The notes under the pieces: model-generated
The model's input: only the letters and a program-made list of their open reading frames with translations
What the model was told of the DNA's origin: nothing
Databases searched by the model: none
DNA from: Nitrospirota bacterium
Lineage (GTDB): Bacteria; Nitrospirota; Thermodesulfovibrionia; Thermodesulfovibrionales; UBA1546
Assembly: GCA_009773185.1 (NCBI GenBank)
Contig: WPIF01000015.1
Span: forward strand, 1 to 64,000
DNA: 64,000 nt
Reading direction: 5' to 3'
Shown here: in pieces, positions 1 to 7,982 of the stretch
Layout: every line of letters begins with the position of its first letter
How positions within the stretch are numbered: position 1 is the stretch's first letter
Translations under genes and position numbers: made by a program

Positions 1-71
1 GATAATCAAATACGTGAAATGGCAGGAAAGCCAGGATTCAGGTCAAGCGAAGCTTGTTCTGTGAAAAAGTG

Positions 72-89
72 CCACGGGCTTGCCCGTGG
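72..89. repeat. Short perfect hairpin (REP-like palindrome)
   Basis: An 8-bp perfect inverted repeat, CCACGGGC and GCCCGTGG, is separated by only two bases, so in RNA it would fold with a slightly opened 4-nt loop. It lies between the left edge and the first gene, about 50 bp upstream of the likely start codon. No T-run follows it, so it does not look like a classical intrinsic terminator. Compact GC-rich palindromes in otherwise AT-rich intergenic DNA resemble REP-type elements, but I see only one copy here and no REP-associated transposase. Confidence 0.5.
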
Positions 90-141
90 GTATCTACATA
101 TCTGATTCAACATTCGTATTACAATGCCTGAAGGACAGACA

Positions 142-813
142 ATGACAGTAGCGGCGAAGTGCACGCCTGATGAAGAATTTCTCTCAGCTATTGAAAGGGC
201 AGGCATTTCTGCTGTCGAATTATATACAAACCTTGATTATCTGCATAACTTAAGCAAGGTAAAAAAAACCTGTAAGAAATTTTCTTTTCGCTACGCAGTG
301 CATGCCCCTAATGATGGTTGCGAGCCGGAGTTGTTAGCTGAACTGGTTGGCGAGCTGAAAGCGGAGATAGTTGTTTTTCACGATATATTCTGGGACCGGG
401 AGTGGGAGCGCATAGCTTCAGTTTTTGGAAAAATTAAAACCAATGTCTGTATTGAAAATACACATTCAGTGCATGAGCCGTTGAAACTCATGAGGCGTTT
501 CGGCATGAAACGCTGTTTGGACCTTGAGCACCTGCAGATGCAGTGCGCCGGTGTTTTTGAGGAGGCATTCGTGCCGGTTATCAGCCAGGCTGCCCATATT
601 CATCTGACCGGATATTTTTATGGCTCGGATTTATGGCATACGCATATACACCATTCACCCGAGCACTCTGTTTATTTTTTAAATTTGATAAAAGAAGCAG
701 GCTATGCCGGTCTGGTGGTCTCCGAGGCAAAAACTTCACTTCAGACTTATGACGAATTTAAGAAGTTGAATGATTTTTATAAATTATGGGAATCGAAATT
801 AGACAAAAATTAG
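142..813 (+). CDS. Sugar phosphate isomerase/epimerase-like TIM-barrel protein
   Basis: About 223 residues of the xylose isomerase-like / AP endonuclease 2 TIM-barrel type. Repeating beta-strand patterns alternate with helices: AVELYTN, FRYAVHAPND, EIVVFHDIFW, NVCIENTH, RCLDLEHLQM, AAHIHLTGYFYG and GLVVSEAK. The acidic and histidine residues at strand ends (His in VHAP, Glu in IENT, Asp/Glu in LDLEH, His in HIHLTG, Glu in VSEA) match the metal-site layout of the family. It is shorter than typical 260-300 residue members. I chose the ATG at 142, preceded by AAGGAC, over the one at 124, which has no ribosome site. Substrate is unknown; a role in making or interconverting a sugar for the downstream glycan genes is inference. 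Confidence 0.7.
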   Translation: MTVAAKCTPDEEFLSAIERAGISAVELYTNLDYLHNLSKVKKTCKKFSFRYAVHAPNDGCEPELLAELVGELKAEIVVFHDIFWDREWERIASVFGKIKTNVCIENTHSVHEPLKLMRRFGMKRCLDLEHLQMQCAGVFEEAFVPVISQAAHIHLTGYFYGSDLWHTHIHHSPEHSVYFLNLIKEAGYAGLVVSEAKTSLQTYDEFKKLNDFYKLWESKLDKN

Positions 814-938
814 GAGAAGTTTCAGATTTAGGCAGCCTGTTGCTCGGCCATGTAAAACCCATAATGCTCATTATGGCCGGGATCATGGTGGCGATGAAGA
901 TGGTGCTGCTCGGCAAAAGGAGTGAGTATGATTATTAG
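786..938 (+). pseudogene. 50-aa fragment related to the tail of the 5711-6253 membrane protein
   Basis: A 50-codon frame starts inside the end of the upstream isomerase gene (28-nt overlap) and stops at 938. Its last ~28 residues, HVKPIML...MKMVLLGKRSEYDY, closely match the extreme C-terminus of the protein at 5711-6253 (GKPHMLL...MKMLLLGKRSEFE). The rest of that protein (membrane segments and winged-helix-like domain) is missing. It may be the stump of a deleted paralogue, or a small one-helix membrane protein translated by coupling to the upstream gene. No strong ribosome site precedes its ATG. The similarity is visible by eye; the gene-remnant reading is inference. Confidence 0.5.
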
Positions 939-956
939 CCGCGGATGGGAGCGCTA

Positions 957-1952
957 ATGAAGAAACTCGTAATCGGCATTATTGTTAGCGCGGTTTTTAT
1001 ATATTTTTCTATTGGAGGCATTGACTTCGCAAAAGTTCTGCTAAACTTAAAGGACATAAGATATTCTTTGTTAGTTCCGACTGTATTGATTTTTTTATTT
1101 ATCATATTGCTGAGATCTCTTCGATGGGAGATAATCCTATCTCCCATCGAGAAAGTAAATCAGAAAAAACTTTTTCCGATAACATGTATAGGTTTCATGG
1201 GAATAGCCCTGATGCCGCTCCGCATTGGTGAATTTGTCCGTCCATATTTAGTGAGCACAAAGAGCAATATCCCGTTAAGCTCTGCCATTGCGACGATATT
1301 TGTGGAGCGGGTCTTTGACATGTTAGTTCTAATCGCGATTATGGCTGTGGTTATCATGAACGGTAACTATCCCCCCTGGATAGTAAAGTCAGGATATATT
1401 ATTTTTATAACCTTAAGTTTAGTGCTGATATGTCTATACTTATTCTACTTTAAGACGGAACAAATGTTGAGGTTGCTCACTCCTGTTTTGAGAGTATTTC
1501 CCAAAAAATTGAAAGAAGCGCTTGAAGGTTTGATAAAGGCGTTTGTCGAAGGGGTTACTATACTCGCGTCGCCTAAAAAACTGATATTTGCTGTCTTGTT
1601 TTCTGTCTGTATATGGATTTCTTCCGGTTTTGCGATCTACAGTCTTTTTTATCTTAGCGGACTGAGTCTCTCTTTGTTTAGCGCCTTTGTAGTCCTGGTA
1701 ATAACCACGTTAGGTGTAAGCCTTCCTTCTGCTCCGGGTTTTTTGGGAAATTTTCAATTTGCATGTATTTTTGCCCTTTCCACGTTCAATGTTTCAAGGT
1801 CAGAGGCGTTTGCTTTTTCAATGGTATACTATTTAATAGGTATCGGCATTAATGTGCTGGCAGGTCTGCTGTTTCTGCCGTTTCATAAATTTTCTCTGAC
1901 CGAGATGAAAAAAGTTTTTACTGTCGAATTTTTATCACTGAGGAAACAATAA
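957..1952 (+). CDS. YbhN/AglD-family flippase-like membrane protein (lysylphosphatidylglycerol synthase TM domain)
   Basis: A ~331-residue polytopic membrane protein with about eight hydrophobic segments. It has the signature pattern of the UPF0104/LPG-synthase transmembrane family (Pfam PF03706): the RSLRW motif after the second segment, the MPLRIGEFVRPYL block, FVERVFDML, and a late GVSLPSAPGFLGNF segment. Related proteins, including archaeal AglD-type and bacterial YbhN-type members, are linked to lipid or polyisoprenyl-sugar handling in the membrane. The soluble LPG synthase domain of MprF is absent, so this is the stand-alone form. The start at 957 is favoured because GGGAG lies five bases upstream; an in-frame ATG at 945 has no such site. 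A perfect 12-bp inverted repeat lies within the coding sequence. Confidence 0.8.
   Translation: MKKLVIGIIVSAVFIYFSIGGIDFAKVLLNLKDIRYSLLVPTVLIFLFIILLRSLRWEIILSPIEKVNQKKLFPITCIGFMGIALMPLRIGEFVRPYLVSTKSNIPLSSAIATIFVERVFDMLVLIAIMAVVIMNGNYPPWIVKSGYIIFITLSLVLICLYLFYFKTEQMLRLLTPVLRVFPKKLKEALEGLIKAFVEGVTILASPKKLIFAVLFSVCIWISSGFAIYSLFYLSGLSLSLFSAFVVLVITTLGVSLPSAPGFLGNFQFACIFALSTFNVSRSEAFAFSMVYYLIGIGINVLAGLLFLPFHKFSLTEMKKVFTVEFLSLRKQ
1121..1150. repeat. Perfect 12-bp inverted repeat inside the YbhN-like gene
   Basis: The arms TCGATGGGAGAT (1121-1132) and ATCTCCCATCGA (1139-1150) are exact reverse complements, separated by a 6-nt loop, within the coding sequence of the preceding gene. The frame stays open. 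The encoded residues span the conserved RW and P positions of the family, so the palindrome is not an inserted block of foreign residues. It could form a strong mRNA stem-loop. Confidence 0.7.
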
Positions 1953-1977
1953 GCATCTATTAAGCCGGAGTTATTGT

Positions 1978-2097
1978 ATGAAAGCACGGGGAAAAGCTGC
2001 ACAACGTATTATACGTATTATCGAATATGCTATAATTATCAGGTTGCCGGTATCATTTAAGCCGGAGGCCGCGGCAGTAAAGATGAATGTTCGTTAA
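1978..2097 (+). CDS. Possible small basic protein (39 aa), unknown
   Basis: A 39-codon frame in the gap between the YbhN-like gene and the radical SAM gene. It starts with ATG seven bases after GGAG, a good ribosome site. The product is short and basic (MKARGKAAQRII at the start), with a hydrophobic IIEYAIIIRLPV centre and no cysteines. I do not recognise it. The sequence TTAAGCCGGAG occurs twice nearby (around 1960 and 2057), once as the ribosome site and once inside the frame, so the frame could be fortuitous. Confidence 0.3.
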   Translation: MKARGKAAQRIIRIIEYAIIIRLPVSFKPEAAAVKMNVR

Positions 2098-2121
2098 ATC
2101 GGGAAAGGATCAGGATGTATT

Positions 2122-3189
2122 ATGAAATTACAAAAGTATTATAAATATTGGCGCTATGTTGCTAATTTGTTTGAGGGCAGGCTTTTAAAACAAACCTTCC
2201 CTCTTGAAGCAACACTTGCGGTCACAAACAGGTGCAATATAAATTGTGTGTATTGTTATGGAAATTATCCGGAACGTTCTGATAAAGATATCCCGCTGGA
2301 GAATATATTGTCAACCATTGATGAGATGTACTCAATGGGGTTGCGCTTTATCCACGTATCCGGAGGTGAAGCATTAACTCGGCGAGATATAGGGGATATT
2401 TTGAGGTATATCAAGAAGAAAAATATTTTATTGGAAATTATTACTAATGGTGTTATAACCTTAAAACATTTGCCATTGTTAAAAGAAACGCTGGACTTTA
2501 TCTGTATTAGTATAGATGGCAATGAGCAGATCACCGATGAAAACCGTGGTAGCGGTGTTTACAGGAAGGCATTAGAAACCGTAAGGGCTTGCAGAGATGC
2601 GGGTATCGTTACCAGGGTTAATGGTGTTTTATCAGAAAAAACAGTAGATACATTAGAGCATCTTATTCATCTGGCGGCACAAGAAAAATTTTTGTTAAGT
2701 TTTAATCTTCCATATGGATCGATGTCAGCTGATAGAACAAAAAGTATGCCATTTCATGATAAAAGGATGCGAGATGGCATTAAGAAGATATTGGATTATA
2801 AGAGGCAGGGATACCCAATAAATTTTTCTCAAAGTGCATACAACTATGTTTTAAATTGGCCGATCTCCTTAGAAGAAAATAGATTAGATGCAGAGATGGT
2901 TCAAAAATATGGATTAAAGCCTTCGCCCTGTTATTATGGAAGATTTATTTGCGTGATAGATGCTAATGGCGACGTATATCCATGCACTCATTTATTGAGT
3001 GAGCCGAGCTTTAAACCCAAAAATTTTGTAAAGGATGGATTTCGAGCTGCGTGGGAAAATCTGGAGTTAAGTCATAGGTGTATAACCTGTACAGACTTGA
3101 GTTTTACGGACCACAATATGATGATGTCTTTAATGCCGGCAGCATTTCTGAACCAATTTTTTAATGCTTTACGTGTTAACAAATCATAA
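2122..3189 (+). CDS. Radical SAM protein with SPASM-like C-terminal cysteines
   Basis: 355 residues. The radical SAM 4Fe-4S motif CxxxCxxC is at Cys38, Cys42 and Cys45 (CNINCVYC), followed by the HVSGGEALTRRD strand typical of the SAM-binding GGE motif, and by EIITNGV and FICISIDG. The C-terminal part has CYYGRFICVIDANGDVYPC and later CITCTD, a cysteine arrangement like the SPASM/twitch domain that binds auxiliary iron-sulphur clusters. Such enzymes modify peptides, sugars or other small molecules. No peptide substrate gene is obvious nearby apart from the doubtful 39-aa frame just upstream. The next gene is a B12-binding radical SAM protein 23 bp downstream. The substrate is unknown; the surrounding glycan genes suggest a carbohydrate or lipid. 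Confidence 0.85.
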   Translation: MKLQKYYKYWRYVANLFEGRLLKQTFPLEATLAVTNRCNINCVYCYGNYPERSDKDIPLENILSTIDEMYSMGLRFIHVSGGEALTRRDIGDILRYIKKKNILLEIITNGVITLKHLPLLKETLDFICISIDGNEQITDENRGSGVYRKALETVRACRDAGIVTRVNGVLSEKTVDTLEHLIHLAAQEKFLLSFNLPYGSMSADRTKSMPFHDKRMRDGIKKILDYKRQGYPINFSQSAYNYVLNWPISLEENRLDAEMVQKYGLKPSPCYYGRFICVIDANGDVYPCTHLLSEPSFKPKNFVKDGFRAAWENLELSHRCITCTDLSFTDHNMMMSLMPAAFLNQFFNALRVNKS

Positions 3190-3212
3190 ATTCCACAGGC
3201 AATAGGTAGGCG

Positions 3213-4628
3213 ATGAAAGTTTGCTTTATACAAAAAGAGGCGTTCCCTTACTTTGGCATCATGTCACTCGTTGGATACCTGAAAAAAGAAGGGATAGAAT
3301 CCGAAGTGTTAATTGCAAGCTTGGAGGATGACCTAAATAAGGCGTTAAGTGAGATTAAGCCAGATTTGATAGGTTTTTCGGTACTGACAACAGAACATGG
3401 TTGGTTGGCACAAACAAGTCGTCAGATAAGGAATACCTTTAAAGATATACCAATTGTTGTCGGCGGTGTTCATGCGATACTGTATCCGGAATCCGTATTG
3501 CGTATTCCTGATATTGATTATGTATGCACTGGTGAAGGAGAAAAAACACTTGTAGAGTTTTGTGGGTTTGTAGAAAACGGCGGTGAAATTAGCTCAATAA
3601 GGGGTATCGGTTATCGTAATGGAGAAGCCCCTATAATAAATGAGGGGATGTCCTTGTTGGAAAACTTAAGTGAACATTTTGAAGACCGTGAAGTATACTA
3701 TCGGCGATATGCTGTCCTCAAAAATGATGAGCTAAAACAATTCATTGCATCCAGGGGTTGTCCATATAAGTGCGCCTTCTGTTTTAATGAGCAGTTGATG
3801 GATGTTTACAAGTCAAAAGGTAAGTATGTAAGGATGAAAGAGCCGGAACATTTTGTTGAGGAAATACGAAGAGTTAAAGAAAGTCTTTCAGCAAAATCTA
3901 TTTTTTTTGCAGATGACCTGTTTACAATGAACAAGTCCTGGTTAAAAAGATTTTTGCCGCTGTATAAGGAGAAGATTAATGTTCCATATATGTGTACCAC
4001 GAGGGCCAACCTTATGAGCGAAGAGGTTGCAATTATGCTAAAAGAATCGGGATGTCATACGGTCAGTTTTGGTATTGAGACGGGGAACGAACGGATCAGA
4101 AAAGAGATACTTCAAAAAAATGTGACAGATGAGGATATTATCAAATGTGGAAGTATTTTAAAGAAAAATGGGATACGAATACAGACCTCAAATATGTTTT
4201 GTCTTCCGGGAGAAACACTTGATGATGCCTTTAGTACAGTAAAGCTGAATATAAAGATAAAGACGGATTTTGCGTTCTCAACTTTATTCATGCCGTTTCC
4301 TGAAACAAAGCTTGCCAGGTATTGTATTGATAATGGACATCTTGGAAAGGAATTTACCTTTGAAGACCTGCCCAAGTCATTTCTTACACATAGCATCTTA
4401 ACATTAAAAGATAAAGGGAAAATAGAAAATGTGCAGAGAAGTTCGTATTTCCTTATAACGCACCCATTTTTACTGAGCCATATAGAAAAACTAATACGAA
4501 ATTTTAAACTTGACAGGTTGTTTTATTTATTGTTGTTTGTCAGCACCTTTTTCCGCTATAAAGAGGAAAGACAAATATCAACTTTTAATGCGATGAAGTT
4601 TTTGTGGCGATTCAGAAAGAGTTTTTAA
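3213..4628 (+). CDS. B12-binding domain radical SAM protein
   Basis: 471 residues. The N-terminal Rossmann-like B12-binding domain covers roughly 1-125, with IGFSVLTT and PIVVGGVHAILYPE strands and the TGEGE motif. It lacks the DxHxxG histidine used for base-off cobalamin binding. The radical SAM domain begins at the CxxxCxxC of Cys183, Cys187 and Cys190 (SRGCPYKCAFCFN), followed by an FFADDLFTMNKSWL block and SFGIETGNERIR. The C-terminal ~90 residues are basic and partly hydrophobic. Family members carry out methylations, ring contractions and other radical reactions; the substrate here is unknown. It resembles the protein at 15406 in its ADDLF/EDDLF-xxxxSWL motif. The context points to glycan or lipid modification. 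Confidence 0.85.
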   Translation: MKVCFIQKEAFPYFGIMSLVGYLKKEGIESEVLIASLEDDLNKALSEIKPDLIGFSVLTTEHGWLAQTSRQIRNTFKDIPIVVGGVHAILYPESVLRIPDIDYVCTGEGEKTLVEFCGFVENGGEISSIRGIGYRNGEAPIINEGMSLLENLSEHFEDREVYYRRYAVLKNDELKQFIASRGCPYKCAFCFNEQLMDVYKSKGKYVRMKEPEHFVEEIRRVKESLSAKSIFFADDLFTMNKSWLKRFLPLYKEKINVPYMCTTRANLMSEEVAIMLKESGCHTVSFGIETGNERIRKEILQKNVTDEDIIKCGSILKKNGIRIQTSNMFCLPGETLDDAFSTVKLNIKIKTDFAFSTLFMPFPETKLARYCIDNGHLGKEFTFEDLPKSFLTHSILTLKDKGKIENVQRSSYFLITHPFLLSHIEKLIRNFKLDRLFYLLLFVSTFFRYKEERQISTFNAMKFLWRFRKSF

Positions 4629-4647
4629 AAAAACGTAGAGAGCCAAA

Positions 4648-5097
4648 ATGACATTACGAGCGCATACCATTCAAGCCGGCATAGGAAGCGTTCTCCTGAT
4701 ACCGTTTTTAGGTGTTGATACGATAGTATTTTTTTTTAGCATGATTCTGATAGATATCGATCACTATTTTGACTATGTTTTTGTCTGTAGAAGATTTGAC
4801 ATAAAAGGGATGTTTAAATTCCATAACTTTATTTACAAGAGCAAAGAGTCTGTATATGGATTCAGTCTTTTCCATACGGTAGAGGTTTTTTTATTGGTTT
4901 TTCTTTTGGGTTTCTGGAGTTATTATTTCTGGATAATACTGTCTGGTTTTCTCGTACATTTTATTTTTGACCTTTATGCGCTCTACATGAATAATGCAAT
5001 TTTTGGCAGAGCATTCTCAATTATCGAATATATTGTTAGAAGGAAAAATGTAAAGGGGTATCCTGTGCTCCCTGATGGATTTTGGGAAAAGATATAA
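4648..5097 (+). CDS. Small membrane protein, YdjM/metal-dependent hydrolase-like
   Basis: 149 residues with about four hydrophobic segments. The placement of polar residues at membrane edges (AHTIQAG near the start, IDIDHYFDY, FHTVEVF, HFIFDLY) resembles the membrane-bound metal-dependent hydrolase family (YdjM-like, PF04307), in which His and Asp residues near membrane segments are thought to bind metal. The match is by pattern only and is weak. The gene begins 19 bp after the B12 radical SAM gene, so they are probably co-transcribed. A palindrome and a 102-bp gap follow. Confidence 0.45.
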   Translation: MTLRAHTIQAGIGSVLLIPFLGVDTIVFFFSMILIDIDHYFDYVFVCRRFDIKGMFKFHNFIYKSKESVYGFSLFHTVEVFLLVFLLGFWSYYFWIILSGFLVHFIFDLYALYMNNAIFGRAFSIIEYIVRRKNVKGYPVLPDGFWEKI

Positions 5098-5147
5098 AAA
5101 GGATGTGTAGAATTAAGGTGCAAAAATATATAGCCCCAGTTCAGCCG

Positions 5148-5168
5148 CTAAAATTCGATGAATTTTAG
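5148..5168. repeat. 9-bp inverted repeat upstream of the 5200 gene
   Basis: CTAAAATTC and GAATTTTAG are perfect reverse complements around a GAT loop and are followed by a run of A. The element sits in the 102-bp gap between 5097 and 5200. On the - strand the A-run becomes a T-run, but no - strand gene ends here, so a terminator role is unlikely. A protein-binding operator or an incidental AT-rich palindrome are both possible. Confidence 0.4.
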
Positions 5169-5199
5169 AAAAAAACTGATTTAACAGAGGTTAAATATT

Positions 5200-5718
5200 A
5201 TGGAAGTATTATTGTGGGGACTCACTTTTTTCGGTTTAGCTTTTATTGCACATTTTATCCTATGGAAGATATATCTTCCCAAAAGTCAGATAAAGGCATT
5301 ACTATTTATATTCCTTTGTACGTTACTTATAGGTCTTATTGGTTTACTAAATGTTAAATCTAGCCTTATGGGGCTGTCTGTGCCTGATACCCTTCCGGAA
5401 TATATTCATATATCACTTTTATACATCTCTTTCATGCTTGCATATATAGTTACTTATTCTGCCATTGAGGTTGACAGCCCTTCAATGGTAATGGTGCTCA
5501 AAATTGTTAACGCTGGTTCCGGAGGTTTGGATGAAGCAGAGTTTGATAAGACGATGACTGACGACATATTGGTAAAGCCAAGGATAAGCGATATTGTAAC
5601 TGCTGAACTTGCCTATATGGACGGTGATAAATACAGGTTAACGCCAAAAGGCATTTTGCTTGCACGCATATTTATTTTTTATCGTAAATTAATGAATAAT
5701 ACCTCAAAAGGTGGTTAG
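5200..5718 (+). CDS. Membrane protein with C-terminal winged-helix-like domain
   Basis: 172 residues. Residues 1-90 contain three or four hydrophobic segments (LLWGLTFFGLAF, ALLFIFLCTLLIGLIG, ISLLYISFMLAYIV). The rest is polar and looks like a winged helix: SPSMVMVLKIV, a helix-turn region, then DKYRLTPKGILLARIF, where YxLTxKG is the usual wing pattern of small DNA-binding winged-helix domains. The following gene overlaps by 8 bp and has the same architecture. I do not recognise a named family. A membrane-tethered regulator of the glycan genes is possible; the wHTH-like tail could equally mediate protein contacts. Confidence 0.55.
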   Translation: MEVLLWGLTFFGLAFIAHFILWKIYLPKSQIKALLFIFLCTLLIGLIGLLNVKSSLMGLSVPDTLPEYIHISLLYISFMLAYIVTYSAIEVDSPSMVMVLKIVNAGSGGLDEAEFDKTMTDDILVKPRISDIVTAELAYMDGDKYRLTPKGILLARIFIFYRKLMNNTSKGG

Positions 5719-6253
5719 AACGTTTATGCTGTCTTTAAGTTATCTTTATGCTTTCACTCCTCTTATAGGTTTGTTGCTCAATGTATTTGCTCAGCTTATC
5801 GGTTTTAGGTATATAAAGTTTTCCCTCTTAAAATCGTTAATCCTTGGATTTATTATCGGCCTTCTTTTTGTATTCGGAGCAGGTTTTTACGGTTATTTTG
5901 CCTTGGCACAGCCATCTGGAGAGTTTATGACGCTTTTTATAGTTAATTCCCTGACATATTTAGCTTTAAGTTATTGTTATGCCCATTTCATAAACCTGGG
6001 GGAAGGCGCACGGAGAATCAGGATAATAAGGGAATTATATAAGTCTGAAACAGGTCTTACAATGGGTGAACTTTTGAAGATCTACAATGGCAGGCAGATG
6101 GTTGAGAATCGAATAAACAGGCTTATGAGCGGCGGACAGATAATATTAAGAGATAACAGATATTTTATCGGCAAACCCCATATGCTATTAATATCCCGGA
6201 TTATATTGCTGATGAAAATGCTGCTTCTTGGGAAAAGAAGCGAATTTGAATAG
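5711..6253 (+). CDS. Membrane protein with winged-helix-like tail, partner of the 5200 gene
   Basis: 180 residues. The first ~100 hold three or four hydrophobic segments. A charged region with a helix-turn-helix-like pattern follows (RRIRIIRELYKSETGLTMGELL, then MVENRINRLMSGGQIILRDNRYFI), and the protein ends with a second hydrophobic stretch and LLLGKRSEFE. It overlaps the 5200 gene by 8 bp, so the two are translationally coupled. The layout mirrors that of its neighbour, suggesting two halves of one complex. A 50-residue fragment of a close relative lies at 786-938. The start codon appears to be GTG (at 5711), because the overlap leaves no closer ATG. Function unknown. Confidence 0.55.
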   Translation: MVRTFMLSLSYLYAFTPLIGLLLNVFAQLIGFRYIKFSLLKSLILGFIIGLLFVFGAGFYGYFALAQPSGEFMTLFIVNSLTYLALSYCYAHFINLGEGARRIRIIRELYKSETGLTMGELLKIYNGRQMVENRINRLMSGGQIILRDNRYFIGKPHMLLISRIILLMKMLLLGKRSEFE

Positions 6254-6272
6254 TTATTAGTTTCATAGAACA

Positions 6273-7973
6273 ATGACCATTTCATCAAAAATCAATAGCG
6301 AGAAGAGTAGCATTGTCAAAATAGCTGGAGAAAAAGAATATCTTCTTATTATTTTAGCCGCCCTCCTGGTGATAGGTAATCTTTTTTGGATTATTTTAGA
6401 TTACCGTAATCTGTCTGTCCATCCTCACGTAATATACGACATTATGCCGTATTTTACAAAAGACGGTATCGGTTTTACATGGAATGACATGGTCAAACCC
6501 CTTCAAGAGATGGGAAATCCAGGGGAATATCGACCGAGGTTTCTCACTTATGGAATAAGTTTGATAGATATAAAACTCCAGTCGTTTTTCTACCAGTATT
6601 TTATAGCCCACCCAACTGCTTCAATTTCCTGGATTTTATCCTTGTTTATTGCCCCCATTTATCTCTACAAATTGTTGCGATATTTTACCAATTCTAAAAA
6701 GGCGCAAGTTGCGGGCATTATTGTCTACTTATCTTCCATGGGATTTCTATCTGGCTTTTCCACAATGTTAGTGCCTGGGAAAACATTAACAAGCACGGTA
6801 TTTATTCTTACCATTTATTGTATGACGCAAATTCACAAACTGCAAACAGACCGTCAATTATTCTTTCAGATACGGTCAAAACACAAAACAATAATGTTTT
6901 TTGTTGTCTTTTTGGGACTGTTTCTGGACGAGGTCTCTTTTATGCTTTTGTTTCTTGTGCCAATATTATTCTTAGAACTCTTCTATCTGCCGGTTTGGCG
7001 CAAAGATGACATATATCGAAATATAAAGAATATTATATACTTTGGACTTCCATTTTTTTTGTTTTCGGTAGTTGTTATTTTTGTTGTTCCAATCCTCACA
7101 CAGCATTTTTGGAATTATGACTTCCGTTACCTATCATCTCTTACTGGAGCCGCTGAAACTGCAAGAGGAGCTAAAACTTTTTTCCTTAATGCATGCGGTG
7201 ATTCTCTATTGCTTGCATTCTATAAAAATTTCTTGAATCTTTTTGGCACTGCTATGGTGCCATACCAAATCAGCCCATTGATTCATAGTGTCGTTCCCGG
7301 AGATGGTTGTCATGGCATGTTTACGCAGGAAAACAATCTGTTAAAGGGCCTGTTGTTTTTAGCGATATTTCCCGCGCTCTTTTTTTATGCCTTTCGTAAT
7401 AGATTTCAGAACCCGTTCACTATCAGGTTGATTGTTGTAATTCTGGTTTTTATTGGTCTCGAGACAATCTTGCATAAGAGGCACATTCCCATAATAAACG
7501 GTTATTATTATGGCGCTTGTTTTTCCGTTTTTTTTTCGATGCTGGCAGGCAATCTCTATTCTGTGGCGAGTAGACACATCAGCGTATATAAAATCTTAGT
7601 TTCTAGTAGCTTGCTTGTTTTAGTGGTTGTGCAAGCAGGTAATTTTAAAATAATGAATAAAACATGGATTGTAGGCCATAATAATTGGACTAAAAATAGA
7701 TACGGGGTTGCATATGAGGGTTGGGAAGGGAAAAAACTTAAGACCATGTTTAATAACCAAGAGGCTAAAAAGCAGTATGAATCGCCGTATCCTGTAAATA
7801 TCGCACATCCAGTCCCTTTGGGCAGGGCCGAATTGCATAAAATCTATGATTCATGGAAGGCTGGAACTTTACAAGAGTACTTAAACCAAAACGGCATATC
7901 TTCCGGTGCGGTCTATTTGTTATTTTATTTGAAAAATATTGACGTGAGCCGTCTGAATAATTCTCATAAATAA
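6273..7973 (+). CDS. Large polytopic membrane protein, GT-C-like, unknown
   Basis: 566 residues with about ten hydrophobic segments, the first at residues ~23-45. The first large external loop has charged and aromatic residues (DIMPYFTKDGIGF, GNPGEYRPRF), and the protein ends with a ~90-residue soluble tail. This overall shape (N-terminal helix, polar loop, many helices, soluble tail) resembles GT-C polyprenyl-phosphate sugar transferases, but I see no clear DxD/DE motif at the expected loop, and the class is uncertain. It sits 19 bp after the 5711 gene and 9 bp before another large membrane protein, so it is part of one operon. Substrate unknown. Confidence 0.55.
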   Translation: MTISSKINSEKSSIVKIAGEKEYLLIILAALLVIGNLFWIILDYRNLSVHPHVIYDIMPYFTKDGIGFTWNDMVKPLQEMGNPGEYRPRFLTYGISLIDIKLQSFFYQYFIAHPTASISWILSLFIAPIYLYKLLRYFTNSKKAQVAGIIVYLSSMGFLSGFSTMLVPGKTLTSTVFILTIYCMTQIHKLQTDRQLFFQIRSKHKTIMFFVVFLGLFLDEVSFMLLFLVPILFLELFYLPVWRKDDIYRNIKNIIYFGLPFFLFSVVVIFVVPILTQHFWNYDFRYLSSLTGAAETARGAKTFFLNACGDSLLLAFYKNFLNLFGTAMVPYQISPLIHSVVPGDGCHGMFTQENNLLKGLLFLAIFPALFFYAFRNRFQNPFTIRLIVVILVFIGLETILHKRHIPIINGYYYGACFSVFFSMLAGNLYSVASRHISVYKILVSSSLLVLVVVQAGNFKIMNKTWIVGHNNWTKNRYGVAYEGWEGKKLKTMFNNQEAKKQYESPYPVNIAHPVPLGRAELHKIYDSWKAGTLQEYLNQNGISSGAVYLLFYLKNIDVSRLNNSHK

Positions 7974-7982
7974 TCGGATAAT

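Noticed and set aside
1-105. Open frame on the + strand at the left edge, possibly the end of an upstream gene
   Set aside because: Only 34 codons are visible and the last ones run through the hairpin at 72-89. No family features can be seen, so it could be non-coding.
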